Assembly (NCBI RefSeq): GCF_963924675.1 | Contig: NC_089234.1 | Coordinates: forward strand, 65,197,588 to 65,261,587 | Source: Phocoena phocoena | Taxonomy: Eukaryota > Chordata > Mammalia > Artiodactyla > Phocoenidae | DNA length: 64,000 nt | Reading direction: 5' to 3' | Shown: one piece after another, positions 11,256-22,889 of the stretch | Layout: every line of letters starts with the position of its first letter | How positions within the stretch are numbered: the first letter of the stretch is position 1 | Position numbers and translations under genes: made by a program | Notes under the pieces: model-generated | Told to the model about the DNA's origin: nothing | What the model saw: the letters and a program-made list of their open reading frames with translations, nothing else | Database searches by the model: none

Positions 11256-13055
11256 AACATATTAAACATAAAACTTTAAATATAAAGAGTTCTGTCTTGT
11301 CTACCTCCACTTAGAAGACAGCTAAGCCAAAAATGAGACTCCCTCTTTTGATATAACAATCTTTTGGCATGGGGGTGACTAGAAGATAAAAGCTTTTTTG
11401 TTGTTGTTGTTGTTTTTGCTCTGATGGATCAAAGCTGGATGAGACACTGCAAATGTATAAAAGTTCTAACTCCTAGATGTATCAGAGTTATTTCCTTAGG
11501 ATAGCACCTTAAAACTCAACCTTACTCCTCTGGTTCTGGCTAGGATGAGGACACCAAACATCTAATTAGTACCTCACTTAGAACCAAGGAAAAGGGGTCT
11601 CTGTCTTGGGCCCTGTGTGTTAGAGGGCCACACATATCACAGACACACAACATAAATGCTTCTCACCTGGTATCTGGCCTTTAGAACTGGCTCAATGCAA
11701 TCTATAACTCTAAACAGCCACTTCATGATTAATAGGACTCAGACCCCAGGAAAAAGTCCTCTGTGTCACTTCCTACATCATCAAAGCAAATGACAGTAGA
11801 GTTCAAATGCCAAGAAAGCATTCAGGTTGAACTCTGCATGTCAATTGGAGACAGACATCTTGCTTTGCATTATGGGGGAGTGGGGAGTGGATTTAAACAG
11901 TGTAAGAGAAGTGATAAACTTTCAGATTCTTTCCCTTGGAATAAATGCACAAAATCCTTGTATAACCAAGAATTGTTTCCCCAAGTAGAAGTGAACGTCA
12001 ATTTTCTTGATTCTTTTCATGTTTCATTGGTGGATTTGAAAGTATATAGAAATTATAGTATTTTCACATGGTGACTAAGATATGTATTGCATTATTAAAC
12101 CATTCATATTACTCTTAAATTTGCACATGTGTAAGACTAGAGAAGACATGAATGAAACATGCTATCAATTCTTTATACTGGCAAGCAGATGGCAAGCTAT
12201 GAGACTTAAAGATTTTAAAGATAAAAATATCAGCTTTAATGAAATAGAAATTTGATATTACATACATCTTTTTTACTTTAATAGGAAATTTTGAATTTTT
12301 AAGAGAAAGGAATTTTAAAACAAAAGTAATTTTATTTTTGAGTACTTATATTACTTTTTGATAAAATATATTTGCATTTTCTGCCATTTCATTAAAATTG
12401 CATTTTATTTTAAATCCTTTGGGTTATCACTGTCAGTAATACACAAATTAGTTGAAAATCTTGATTAAACCAACGTAATATTTTGATAAAGGCAAGAAAT
12501 ATAAATTTTATGGACTACACACACAAGAGTTTATGAACTGTTTGTTTTATTACTCATATAAACATTGCCATCTCATCAACAGAAAATCCAGGTATGTTCA
12601 GTGAATATTAAATTTAGTGTCTTTGATATTTTGCCAACTTTAGGCATCTAAAAATCCTTGCTTTACATATACTTTTGATTTGTCATTAAGAAATTATTTT
12701 TTAAGGTAACAATGATAGAAAGTATTTTATTGAGCTTCTTATTTTTATTTATAACTTTTATATTTAGTCATGTGGTATGTGGGCCTCCACTTGTACTCCT
12801 GCCTTGGGTCCTGCAAATGTAGGGGTGGGATCACTACTAAACAGTTGAGCCAATGTCTGGGAGAAGCAACCGGTATCCTCAAGGAGCCACAACTATTCCA
12901 GGAGACGGATGACCATCTTTAACTCTTGAAAGAGGGTGGGAGCAGAGGAGATGAAATAAGCAATACCATTATTATCTCTACCTTTTGTCTCTTTGTACCC
13001 AGTAAACAGACTGCATTTCTTTCTTAAGAGCTGGATATCTAAAAATGTTAATTCA
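11256..13055. other. AT-rich unique DNA, no gene recognised
   Basis: A short (TTG)n run lies at 11398-11412. An unsupported 103-codon frame lies at 11763-12074 on plus, with no recognisable motif. The region 12080-12780 is very AT-rich. Nothing else could be assigned. Confidence 0.4.
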
Positions 13056-13059
13056 GGAA

Positions 13060-13950
13060 AATTATGTAGGTGGGCCTGAAAGAATGGAAATAGGCTGTAA
13101 GTAAGTTATCGAAATTAGCCGTCAGAAATCATTGTACAAAAGGGGACATTTGATGTGGATCTGGAAAGATGAATAGAACTCTTCCAGGTGGATAAATTGT
13201 GTGTGGGAAGAGGTGCACTAGGAAAAGGCATAAAAAGCAGGGTGCATTTAGAATATTTCAAAATGTTCAGATGACTAAAACACTGGGTGGGAGGGAGGAA
13301 GTGGAAAGAGGACTGAAAAACTAGAACAGAAAAGGGCATTATACATCTTCCTAAGAACTTGGACTTTATCCTTTATATGGTAGGGAATTGTTAAAAGAGT
13401 TTCAAGCAGGCAAGTGACACGATTGGTTTTGCCTTTTTAAAATATCACTTTAAAACTTTGGTTTTCAAATTTTAGCATGCATGGTAATCACTTGGAGGGC
13501 TTGTTGGGACACAGATGGCTGGGCTCCACCTCCAGAGTTTCTGACTCAGTAGGACTGGGGTAGAACCCAAGAATTTGCATGTCTAACAAATTCCTGTGCT
13601 ATGCTGCTGACATGGGAACCACACTGTATAAGAAGCACTGTTCCACAACAGGAGGATAGATGGTGAATCGTTCAGAGAGGTGAAACTACAGAGAGTAGGT
13701 GAGATAGGGGATTGTTATAATAGATCAGGCAACAATCATGAGAATTTCATTATAGAGACAGTGATGAAGAGTCTCAATAAAAGAATGTTACGAAGTAGGA
13801 ACTTGCTGACCGACTGAATTTGGACGCTGTAGGTAAGAAAAACAGAGGTGTTGAGAATCACTCTGTATCTGGTTGATTTGGCTTTGGATGTGTGAAAGAG
13901 CCCAGGTTTGTAATCTATGGAGAGAGCCAGAAAGAGGATGGATTTACATT
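13060..13950 (-). repeat. L2-like ancient LINE, antisense
   Basis: Phrases such as 'CTTGGACTTTATCCTTTATA', 'gagtttcaagcaggcaagtgacacgattgg' and, after the nested MER5A, 'ggattgttataatagatcaggcaacaatcatga' run in the order found in antisense L2-type sequence. Identity is low and the borders are approximate. Confidence 0.45.
13456..13640 (+). mobile_element. MER5A hAT-Charlie element
   Basis: Matches MER5A through its length: a start CTTTGGTTTTCAAATTTTAGC (consensus cagtggttctcaaa..), 'TAATCACTTGGAGGGCTTGTT', 'GGGCTCCACCTCCAGAGTTTC', 'AGAATTTGCATGTCTAACAA', and the inverted end TAAGAAGCACTG. It lies inside the older L2-like element. No clean 8-bp duplication is visible. Confidence 0.85.
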
Positions 13951-14598
13951 TTAATTCTAGGTCTTTGGTGTAAAGGTGCCGTTAAATACAACTTCACCTA
14001 GCCTTGAGTGTGCTAAGCCAAAAGAGAGGGGGATGTCATTCATCGACAGGATACGCTACTGCATGAGCGGACATTTGAAGTCAGTATTGGTAATACGTTA
14101 GTATTTTATTCATCTATTAGAGTCAACATACCTTCACCATCGTGGCATTTTGAGCACGGTTAAGCATTGATCTCTTGGTAGATTGCCTTAAGTCTGTGAC
14201 TTAATTCCTTTCTTACGAGATAGAGCTGTCAGAATGGGCACTTTTGTTTCATGATGCTGCGATTATGTGGTTTTTCTCTCTCTATAGTGTGTCTTTCTAC
14301 TTTTTAAATATTACTTTAGGTTTAGTCACATTTAATATTATTCTCTTCCACAGGAGGAAGGAGATAGGCTCACCCTTAACATTTGAATGGATCAGGGCAA
14401 AAGTACAAATGAAGGCTTCGGTTTCCATTTGTCTAAATATGTAAATATGCATATGTTGTAAACCAAGAAAACAAGCTCTTATATATGTTCTAGCTCTCTG
14501 CCTTCACACACACTCACATACTTAGATTCACATAATAACAAGTTTTAAAACTTGTGTAAGTTATTGTTTTGTGCCAGTCTCAGCCTATAAATAACCAA

Positions 14599-15086
14599 TG
14601 TTGTGGTCGGACTGGCCCTTGAGGTTCTTATTATGATTGCAAGATGCCCTTTCACAATAACCATAAGGTCACTTTGAAAAAAATAAAGGTTTATTACTTA
14701 CAGGATATGGAAATGACACGGCACACCTGGGGCCACACAGTGAGGCCATGAGTAGAAAGAAAGTACACCTGGGGTTCTGCTTGCGTTTGGGAGGAGGGTG
14801 GGGGCCTACGGTTTCACAGGTTCACTCTTTATTGGTGAATTTAAAACATAAGAGCTGGAATTTCAAGCACGTGAGAAGGAAAAACAAGATCTTGGTGGAA
14901 AGCAACCAAGATCTCTAAAACAAAGGGGAGGCAAGCTGGCTTTTTGTCTGGTTGTGCGGCTGGCAGTGTGTTTACTTGAGATAGCTGTCTTTGAAGGGCA
15001 CACCTCTTTTCAGTGGATGCCTTGGCATTTAATTTAGGGCTTATACTGCACCTGTGCCTTTTCTATGATTTAAATTTGCCAGTACA
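14599..15086 (-). mobile_element. Probable solitary retroviral LTR, antisense
   Basis: Read on the minus strand, the segment starts TGTACTGG and ends CACAACA, i.e. the TG...CA ends of an LTR. Near its 3' part it has two AATAAA-type signals (CCAATAAAGAGTG, 14827-14839 complement, and GTAATAAACC). Length (about 490 bp) fits an LTR. No internal retroviral region and no convincing flanking duplication are visible, so it would be an old solo LTR. The family was not recognised. An alternative is a non-LTR unique segment that happens to have these ends. Confidence 0.4.
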
Positions 15087-15504
15087 TCAAAGATGGATGA
15101 ATTTGCTTATTCATCCCTCTGGGATTTTGACTGATGGGCTTGTGGTGACTGCATGAATCACAAAATGTGGACAGACATGAATCAATTCATACATGTTATA
15201 CATAAATTCCACATTATTTCTATGTCATTTTAGTGAAATTACTAGATTATAATAACCAGCTTTTATATAATTTTTGTTCTATTGATGGTAATGATTTTAA
15301 AGGATTGAATTATAGAACATAATTGTCCACAAGTGGGCAAAATTTAACATACTAATATCAAAAGGTATAATTAAGAAAATGTAACATTAAAAAATTACAA
15401 TCATTTTTTATTTGTTTTCTAAAAGTTATTCAATATAACTTTTTAAAAAGTACAAATTATATTAATACATATCAACGCTTAAAATCAAAATTATCTAAAT
15501 AAAA
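15087..15504. other. AT-rich spacer
   Basis: No gene or repeat recognised. The A/T-rich DNA leads into the 5' end of the sense L1. Confidence 0.4.
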
Positions 15505-15573
15505 ATATAAAACCAAACCCAAAACAATTAATAAAATGATAATAGGACCATACATATCGATATTTACCTTAAT

Positions 15574-18500
15574 GTGAATGGATTAAATGCTCCCACCGAA
15601 AGACACAGGCTTGCTGAATGGATACAAAAACAAGATCCATATATATGCTGTCTACAAGAGACCCACTTCAGACCTAGGGACACATACAGACTGAAAGTGA
15701 GGGGATGGAAAAGGATATTCCATGCAAATGGAAATCAAAAGAAAGCCAAAGTGGCAATACTCATGTCAGATAAAATAAACTTTAAAATAAAGAATGTAAC
15801 AAGAGACAAGGAAGGACGCTACATAATGATCAAGGGATCAATCCAAGAACAAGATATAACAATTATAAATATATGTGCACCCAGCATAGGAGCACCTCAA
15901 TACATAAGGCAACTGCTAACAGCTATAAAAGAGGAAATCAACAGTAACACAATAATAGTGGGGGACTTTAACACCTCACTTACACCAATGGACAGATCAT
16001 CCAAACAGAAAATTACTAAGGAAACACAAGCTTTAAATGACACAATGGACCAGATAGATTTAATTGATATTTATAGGACATTCCATCCCAAAACAGCAGA
16101 TTACACTTTCTTCTCACATGCACATGGAACATTCTCGAGGATGCATCACATCTTGGGTCACAAATCAAGCCTCAGTACATTTAAGAAAATTGAAATCATA
16201 TCAAGCATCTTTTCTGACCACAACACTATGAGATTAGAAATGAATTACAGGGAAAAAAAAGTAAAAAACAGAAACACATGGAGGCTAAACAATACGTTAC
16301 TAAATAACCAAGAGATCACTGAAGAAATCAAAGAGGAAATCAAAAAATGCCTAGAGACAAATGACAATGAAAACACGATGATCCAAAACCTATGGGATGC
16401 AGCAAAAGCAGTTCTAACAGGGAAGTTTATAGCTATACAAGCCTACCTCAAGAAACAAGAAAAATCCCAAGTAAACAATCTAACTTTACACCTAAAGTAA
16501 CTAGAGGAAGAAAAAGAAACAAAACCCAAAGTAAGCAGAAGGAAAGAAATTATAAAGATCAGAAAAGAAATAAATGCCATAGAAACAAAGAAAACAAAAG
16601 CAAGGGTCAATAAAACTAAAAGCTGGTTCTTTGAATAGATAAACAAAATTGATAAACCATTAGCCAGACTCATCAAGAGAAAGAGGGAGAGGACCCAATT
16701 CAACAAAATTACAAATGAAAAAGGAGAAGTCACAACAGACACTGAAGAAATACAAAGCACCCTAAGAGACTACTACAAGCAACTCTATGCCAATAAAATG
16801 GACAACCTGGAAGAAATGGACAAATTCTTAGAGACGTATAACCTTCCAAGACTGAACCAGGAAGAAATAGAAAATATGAACAGACCAATCACAAGTAATG
16901 AAGTTGAAACTGTGATTAAAAATCTTCCAACAAACAAAAGTCCAGGACCAGATGGCTTCACAGGTGAGTTCTGTCAAACATTTAGAGAAGAGCTAACACC
17001 CATCCTTCTCAAACTCTTCCAAAAAATTGCAGAGGAAGGAACACTCCCAAACTTATTCTATGAGGCCACCATCACCCTGATACCAAAACCAGACAAAGAT
17101 ACTACAAAAGAAGAAAATTACAGACCAATATCACTGATGAATATAGGTGCAAAAACCCTCAACAAAATACTAGCAAACAGAATCCAACAACACATTAAAA
17201 GGATCATACACTATGATCAAGTGGGATTTATCCCGGGGATGCAAGGATTCTTCAATATACACAAATCAATAAATGAGATAAACCATATTAACAAACTGAA
17301 AAATAAAAACCATATGATCATCTCAATAGATGCAGAAAAAGCTTTTGACAAAATTCAACACCCATTTATGATAAAAACTCTCCAGAAAGTGGGCATAGAG
17401 GGGAACTACCTCAACATAATAAAGGCCATATACGACAAACGCACAGCAAACATCATTCTCAGTGGTGAAAAACTGAAAGCATTTCCTCTAACATCAGGAA
17501 CAGGACAAGGATGTCCACTCTCACCACTATTATTCAGCATAGTTTTGGAAGTCCTAGCCATGGCAATCAGAGAAGAGAAAGAAATAAAATGAATACGGAT
17601 TGAAAAAGAAGTAAAACTGTCACTGTTTGCAGATGACATGATACTATACATGGAGAATCCTAAAGATGCCACCAGAAAACTACTAGAGCTAATCAATGAA
17701 TTTGGTAAAATTGCAGGATACAAAATTAATGCACAGAAATCTCTTGCATTCCTATACACTGATGATGAAAAATCTGAAAGAGAAATTAAGGAAACACTTC
17801 CATTTACCATTGCAACATAAAGAATAAAATACCTAGGAATAAACCTACCTAGGGAGAGAAAAGACCTTTATGCAGAAAACTATAAGACACTGATGGAGTA
17901 AATTAAAGATGATACCAACAGATGGAGAGATATACCATGTTCCTGGATTGGAAGAATCAATATAGTGAAAACGACCATACTACCCAAAGCAATCTACAGA
18001 TTCAATGCAATCCCTATCAAATTACCAATGGCATTTTTAACAGAACTAAAACAAAAAAATCTTAAAATTCTTATGGAGCCACAAAAGACCCCGAATAGCC
18101 AAAGCAGTCTTGAGGGAAAAAAACGGAGCTGGAGGAATCAGACCCCCTGACTTCAGACTACACTACAAAACTACAGTAATCAAGACAATATGGTACTGGC
18201 ACAAAAACAGAAATATAGTTCAATGGAACAAGATAGATAGCCTGGAGATAAACCCACGCACCTATGGTCAACTAATATATGACAAAGGAAGCAGTGATAT
18301 ACAATGGAAAAAAGTTTCTTCAATGAGTGGTGCGGGGAAAACTGGACAGCTACATGTAAGAGAATAAAATTAGAACACTCCCTAACACCATACACAAAAA
18401 TAAAGGCAAAATGGATTAGAGACCTAAATATAAGACCTGACACTATAAAACTCTTAGACGGAAACATAGGAAGAACACTCTTTGACATAAATCACAGCAA

Positions 18501-19449
18501 GATCTTTTTTGATCCACCTCCTAGAGTAATGGAAATAAAAACAAAAATAAACAAATTGGACCTAATGAAACTTCAAAACTTTTGCACAGCAAAGGAAACC
18601 ATAAACAAGGTGAAAAGACAACCCTCACAATGGGAGAAAATATTTGCAAACGAATCAACAGACAAAGGATTAATCTCCAAAATATATAAACAGCTCATGC
18701 AGCTCAATATTAAAAAAACAAACAACCCACCCAAAAATGGGCAGAAGACCTAAATAGACATTTCTCCAAAGACATACAGATGGCCAAGAAGCACATGAAA
18801 AGCTGCTCAACATCAGTAATTATTAGAGAGATGCAAATTAAAACTACAAAGAGGTATCACCTCACGCCAGTTAGAATGGGCATCATCAGAAAATCTATAA
18901 ACAACAAATGCTGGAGAGGGTGTGGAGAAAAGGGAACCCTCTTGCACTGTTGGTGGGAATGTAAATTGATACAGCCACTATGGAGAACAGTATGGAGGTT
19001 CCTTAAAAAACTAAAAACAGAATTACCATATGACCTAGCAATCCCACTACTGGGCCTATACCCAGAGAAAACCGTAATTCAAAAGGACACATGCAGGCTT
19101 CCCTGGTGGTGCAGTGGTTGAGAGTCTGCCTGCCGATGCAGTGGACACGGGTTCGTGCCCCGGTCCGGGAAGGTCCCGCATGCCACGGAGCCTGCACGTC
19201 TGGAGCCTGTGCTCCGCAGCGGGAGAGGCCACAACAGTGAGAGGCCCGTGTACCACAAAACAAACAAACAAACAAACAAACAAACAAACAAACGACACAT
19301 GCACCCCAATGTTCATTGCTGCACTGTTTACAATAGCCAGGTCATGGAAGCAACCTAAATGCCCATCAACAGATGAATGGATAAAGAAGATGTGGTACGT
19401 ATATACAATGGAATATTACTCAACCATAAAAAGGAATGAAACTGGGTAA
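15574..19449 (+). pseudogene. L1 ORF2 remnant (endonuclease-reverse transcriptase)
   Basis: ORF2p nicks target DNA and reverse-transcribes L1 RNA. Visible domains are an APE-like endonuclease (15574-about 16250), a reverse transcriptase (about 16880-17900) and the C-terminal Cys-rich motif (about 18905-18970). Endonuclease residues seen are Glu in LQETHF (15658-15660), Asp in VGDFNT (15964-15966) and His in FSDHN (16219-16221). The catalytic Asp expected in IDHILG is His (CAT, 16144-16146). The polymerase FADD motif is intact (17626-17637). In-frame stops include TAA 16498-16500, TGA 17590-17592 and TAA 17818-17820. The frame shifts near 18060-18110, near 18300 and near 18720-18780. The SINE splits the C-terminal part. 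It cannot make a working protein. Confidence 0.93.
19096..19293 (+). repeat. CHR-2 SINE nested in L1, internally deleted, (AAAC)n tail
   Basis: A sense CHR-2 flanked by a perfect 10-bp target-site duplication (GACACATGCA at 19086-19095 and 19294-19303), interrupting the L1 ORF2 3' region that resumes immediately after. Compared with the other three CHR-2 copies in this window it lacks 30 bp of the GC-rich body at about 19191; in a complete copy that segment lies between two GAGC tetramers. Its tail has expanded into about nine AAAC units (19256-19293). Confidence 0.95.
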
Positions 19450-19769
19450 TTTATAGAGACGTGGATGGATCTAGAGACTGTCATACAGAGTGAAGTAAGT
19501 CAGAAAGAGAAAAATAAATATTGTATATTAACGCATATATGTGGAACCTAGAAAAATGGTACAGATGAACTGGTTTGCAGGGCAGAAATAGAGACACAGA
19601 TGTAGAGAACAAATGTATGGACACCAAGGAGGGAAAGCCACTGGGGGGTCGTGGTGGTGGCGTGGTGAATTGGGCGATTGGGATTGACATGCATACACTG
19701 ATGTGTATAAAATTGATGACTAATAAGAACCTGCTGTATAAAAAAAATAAAAGGGAAATTAAAAAAATT

Positions 19770-20550
19770 AAAGTGTTTTATCTAAATCATTTAATATTTT
19801 TATATTTTATAGTGCTTAGTATCCATTTAATTGCTTACATAAAAATTTGATGTCTTTATAAACCTCATGAATGATATGGCTAGAGCTACATACTTACATG
19901 TTTCAGGGTAATAGGAATTAATATTGCAGAATATCGCTGAGTCAACACGTGGAACTGTCGTGACTACTGTAGGAACCCATGAAGCAAAGAATTAGAACAA
20001 GAAGAGCGTAAAGAATACAGATACTCTACACCTGGGAGAAAATACTGAACACAAGAATATATTGCATTCTTCTGAGATTATGACTTGACAAGGTCATTAA
20101 TTTATCTTTTGTCTTCCCTAAGCACTTCCATTGCTCATGTTCTCTCCACACTAGGAAGCAGTGTCCTTCTCAACCTAGACAGACACTTCGTGTCATTTAG
20201 GCACACTCCGTTGTCTCTTTTTCTTTAAAACATTAAGGAAATGGGCAACACGTGTTGAGAAACATTTCTCTGAGGCTTCAATGTTGTTAGTGAGGGAAGC
20301 CAATATTAAGTACACAGGAGTCCTGTTCCTGATAGCAGGGTGTGAAAGGCAGAGCATACTGTAGTGTCTCTTAGTGTCAAGTACTAATGTTGGTATTTTA
20401 GATACTTTAAAAGAGAAAAATAATAAATTATAACTTTCTTTTTCTCAGCACCCTCCATTTGACCCTCTTCCTCTCCAAAATGTTTGATCTCTTAGAAATA
20501 TCTGTTATTTGGTGGAACAGGTGCTCTCAGTAGGCATTCAAATTAAAGAA
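19770..20550. other. Unique DNA, no gene recognised
   Basis: No repeat or coding structure could be assigned. The few open frames are short and featureless. Confidence 0.4.
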
Positions 20551-20554
20551 ATTA

Positions 20555-21240
20555 AATAAAGGATAAATTCCTTACACAGTTAAAGTATTGTGTACAAGCA
20601 CACAGTTGAGTAAAGGCCCCAAGGAGGTGGAGCTGGGAGTAGGGGAGAAGGTTAGAGACATTGGCCTGAAAAGGGAGAGTGTAGTAAGGGGGAGACCTTA
20701 ACTGGGTATCTAAAGGGACTGTGAGAGGGGAAGGAGGGAAAGGACCACGGGAGTGTATAGAGATGGAGAGGAAAGAAGAGAAAGTAATTAGGAGAAAGAT
20801 AAATGGAGAGGGATATGGTGAAAAATGGTAATTAGGAATTTGTGATGTATATTTCAGAAATAGCATGGATTCCGGTATTGCAAGAAAGGAGTGAACGAAG
20901 GGAGAGTAATAGGAGTTGAGGGCAGAAAGATATCGGGGACAGAGAAAACAGGACCCGGTAAGAGTGCTGAGTACCCAGAATGGTATGGGATGTCACTGAT
21001 GGATTTGGTTGAGAGGAGTGACCAGGTTTTTAATGATGATTCAGAGACCGGGAGATAGAATACTGGTGGATAAAAGATGGAACCAGGAAGACTCCAGGTT
21101 ATCATGAGTCTGGAGTCCAGACAGCAGTGAGAGTGAGACTCTGTGGTGGGCCTGGAAGATTGCTGCACAGTTCTGTGATGGTGTACAATGACAGTGTTGC
21201 CAGGGCACAGTCCATTAGCAGCGGACTGACAACCCACTCT
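20555..21240. other. Purine-rich block, origin unresolved
   Basis: The plus strand is strikingly G/A-rich (AGGGGAGAAGG, GGGAAGGAGGGAAAGG and similar). Two minus-strand frames (104 and 127 codons) arise because the reverse strand is pyrimidine-rich and poor in stops. The texture resembles antisense L2-type repeats elsewhere in the window, but I could not align it convincingly. Confidence 0.4.
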
Positions 21241-21930
21241 GTAAACTGAGCTTCCAACTCAGGATGATGTTTTCACTAATTTCTTTAATTAAGATCTTTA
21301 ATACTCATAGTGAAGACAAAAGCCAAACAACCAGAAGCCCTGCCAGGAGCCTAACTTGAAAACTTAGAGTACTAGTCTGCTTAATATTGCCAAATGAGAG
21401 AGATTCTCTGGTTTGACTTACTTTTGGAACCAAAATCCAAAAGGAAAAAAACCACTAGTGATTAAGAAGAAAGATGGAAGGTGAGGCAATTGTGGGAACC
21501 ACAGTGAGTTTCTTGCTGGTTAATGTTGATAGAGACATAAATAATTTTTAAAAATTGGATCTTATTTCTGTCTAATCAGGAGGGAAAATAAGATGTGGGT
21601 AGGCAAGGGGGAGAGAGGGGCATGGATCACATCACCCTGCTAGCTTTGTGGTTTTCAGGCCTGCTGTGTGGAGCTAGAGTTCTCTTGTCTTGAGGGTTTT
21701 GGAAGGAGGATGGAGAAGTATATGATGGACTCCTTAGTTAAGATATGAGTGTACTAATAAAAGTTGACCTAAAGTTTCCTATCTGAGCATCCAACTTTTC
21801 CCAGTGCCTCCAGGGAGATGGCCTGGATTTTAAAAGAAAGTAAAGAAATAGGAAGAACCAAGTATATGGATAATCTTATGCTTTCCACAGTTGTTATTAT
21901 CATATGGACACATTTTAAAAGTATTTGCTT

Positions 21931-22553
21931 TTTCTCTTTCTGACTTACTTCACTCTGTATGACAGACTCTCGGTCCATCCACCTCACTACAAATAACTCA
22001 ATTTTGTTTCTTTTTATGGCTGAGTAATATTCCATTGTATATATGTGCCACATCTTCTTTATCCATTCATTTGTTGATGGACACTTAGGTTCCTTCCATA
22101 TCCTGGCTATTGTAAACAGACGTGCAATGAACAGTGGGGTGCATGTGTCTTTTTGAATTATGGTTTTTTCAGGGTATATGCCCAGTAGTGGGATTGCTGG
22201 GTCATATGGTAGTTCTATTTTTAGCTTTTTAAGGAACTTCCATACTGTTCTCCATAGTGGCTGTATCAATCTACATGGGTAAGCTGGGATGAAGTGAGAG
22301 AGTGGCATGGACTTACATATACTACCAAATGCAAAATAGGTAGCTAGTGGGAAGCAGCTGCATAGCACAGGGAAATCAGCTCGGTGCTTTGTGACCACCT
22401 AGAGGTGTGGGATAGGTAGGGTAGGAGGGAGGGAGATGCAAGAGGGAAGAGATATGGGGACATATGTATACATATAACTGATTCATTTTGTTATAAAGCA
22501 GAAACTAGCACACCATTGTAAAGCAGTTATACTCCAATAAAGATGTTTAAAAA
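21931..22553 (+). mobile_element. LINE-1 with 5' inversion (twin-primed)
   Basis: Two L1 pieces in opposite orientation sit inside one perfect 14-bp target-site duplication (AAAAGTATTTGCTT at 21917-21930 and 22554-22567). The left piece (to about 22274) is the end of ORF2 in antisense: its minus-strand translation includes [23 protein letters not shown] and NEWIKKMWHIYTMEYY-like blocks. The right piece (about 22275-22553) is the 3' UTR in sense, with GGTAAGCTGGGATGAAG, GCAGTTATACTCCAATAAAG and the poly(A). This is the classical 5'-inversion structure. Confidence 0.92.
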
Positions 22554-22802
22554 AAAAGTATTTGCTTAACTGTGGTGCAGTCTAGCATAGGAAGCTGAAT
22601 GTGAGACGTCTTTTCTATTTGTATCAGAGAAAATGTAAAATAAAGTCATTCAGCATGAAAATGTGTTGCTCAATTTTAAGCAAGGTTTTCATTATGCTAC
22701 TTCAGAGCTCTGAAGGAAAAGAATACACTGTAGTGTGTCATAGCATTTGTAGGCAAAGGAGAGCTGACAATGTATTCAAATGGGTTTTGCCATGGTATGG
22801 GG

Positions 22803-22821
22803 GTTGTGTGTGTTTGAGAGA

Positions 22822-22861
<40 letters not shown>

Positions 22862-22887
22862 GGGAGGGAGGGAGGGAGGGAGAGAGA
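22803..22887. repeat. Compound microsatellite (TG)n(AG)n(GGGA)n
   Basis: A TG run, an AG run and a GGGA run are joined head to tail, with a short early AG interruption. The overlapping frames on both strands are artefacts. Confidence 0.95.
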
Positions 22888-22889
22888 TT

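Larger units (their letters stand above)
15505..19765 (+). mobile_element. Large LINE-1, sense, 5'-truncated
   Basis: The element begins just before ORF2 ('AATAATAGGACCATACATATCG' style intergenic L1 sequence) and runs through ORF2 and the 3' UTR to 'GACTAATAAGAACCTGCTGT' and an A-rich end near 19765. ORF1 and the 5' UTR are absent. A CHR-2 SINE was inserted later at 19096-19293. Clear target-site duplications could not be resolved in the AT-rich flanks. Multiple stops and frameshifts make it a dead copy, but divergence is modest, so it belongs to a relatively young L1 lineage. Confidence 0.93.

Noticed and set aside
11763..12074. 103-codon plus-strand frame in non-repetitive DNA
   Set aside because: No recognisable domain, no splice or promoter context, and the composition looks random. 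A frame of this length is expected by chance in 64 kb.
20552..21237. 104- and 127-codon minus-strand frames
   Set aside because: The reverse strand of a purine-rich block is poor in stop codons; no domain is visible.
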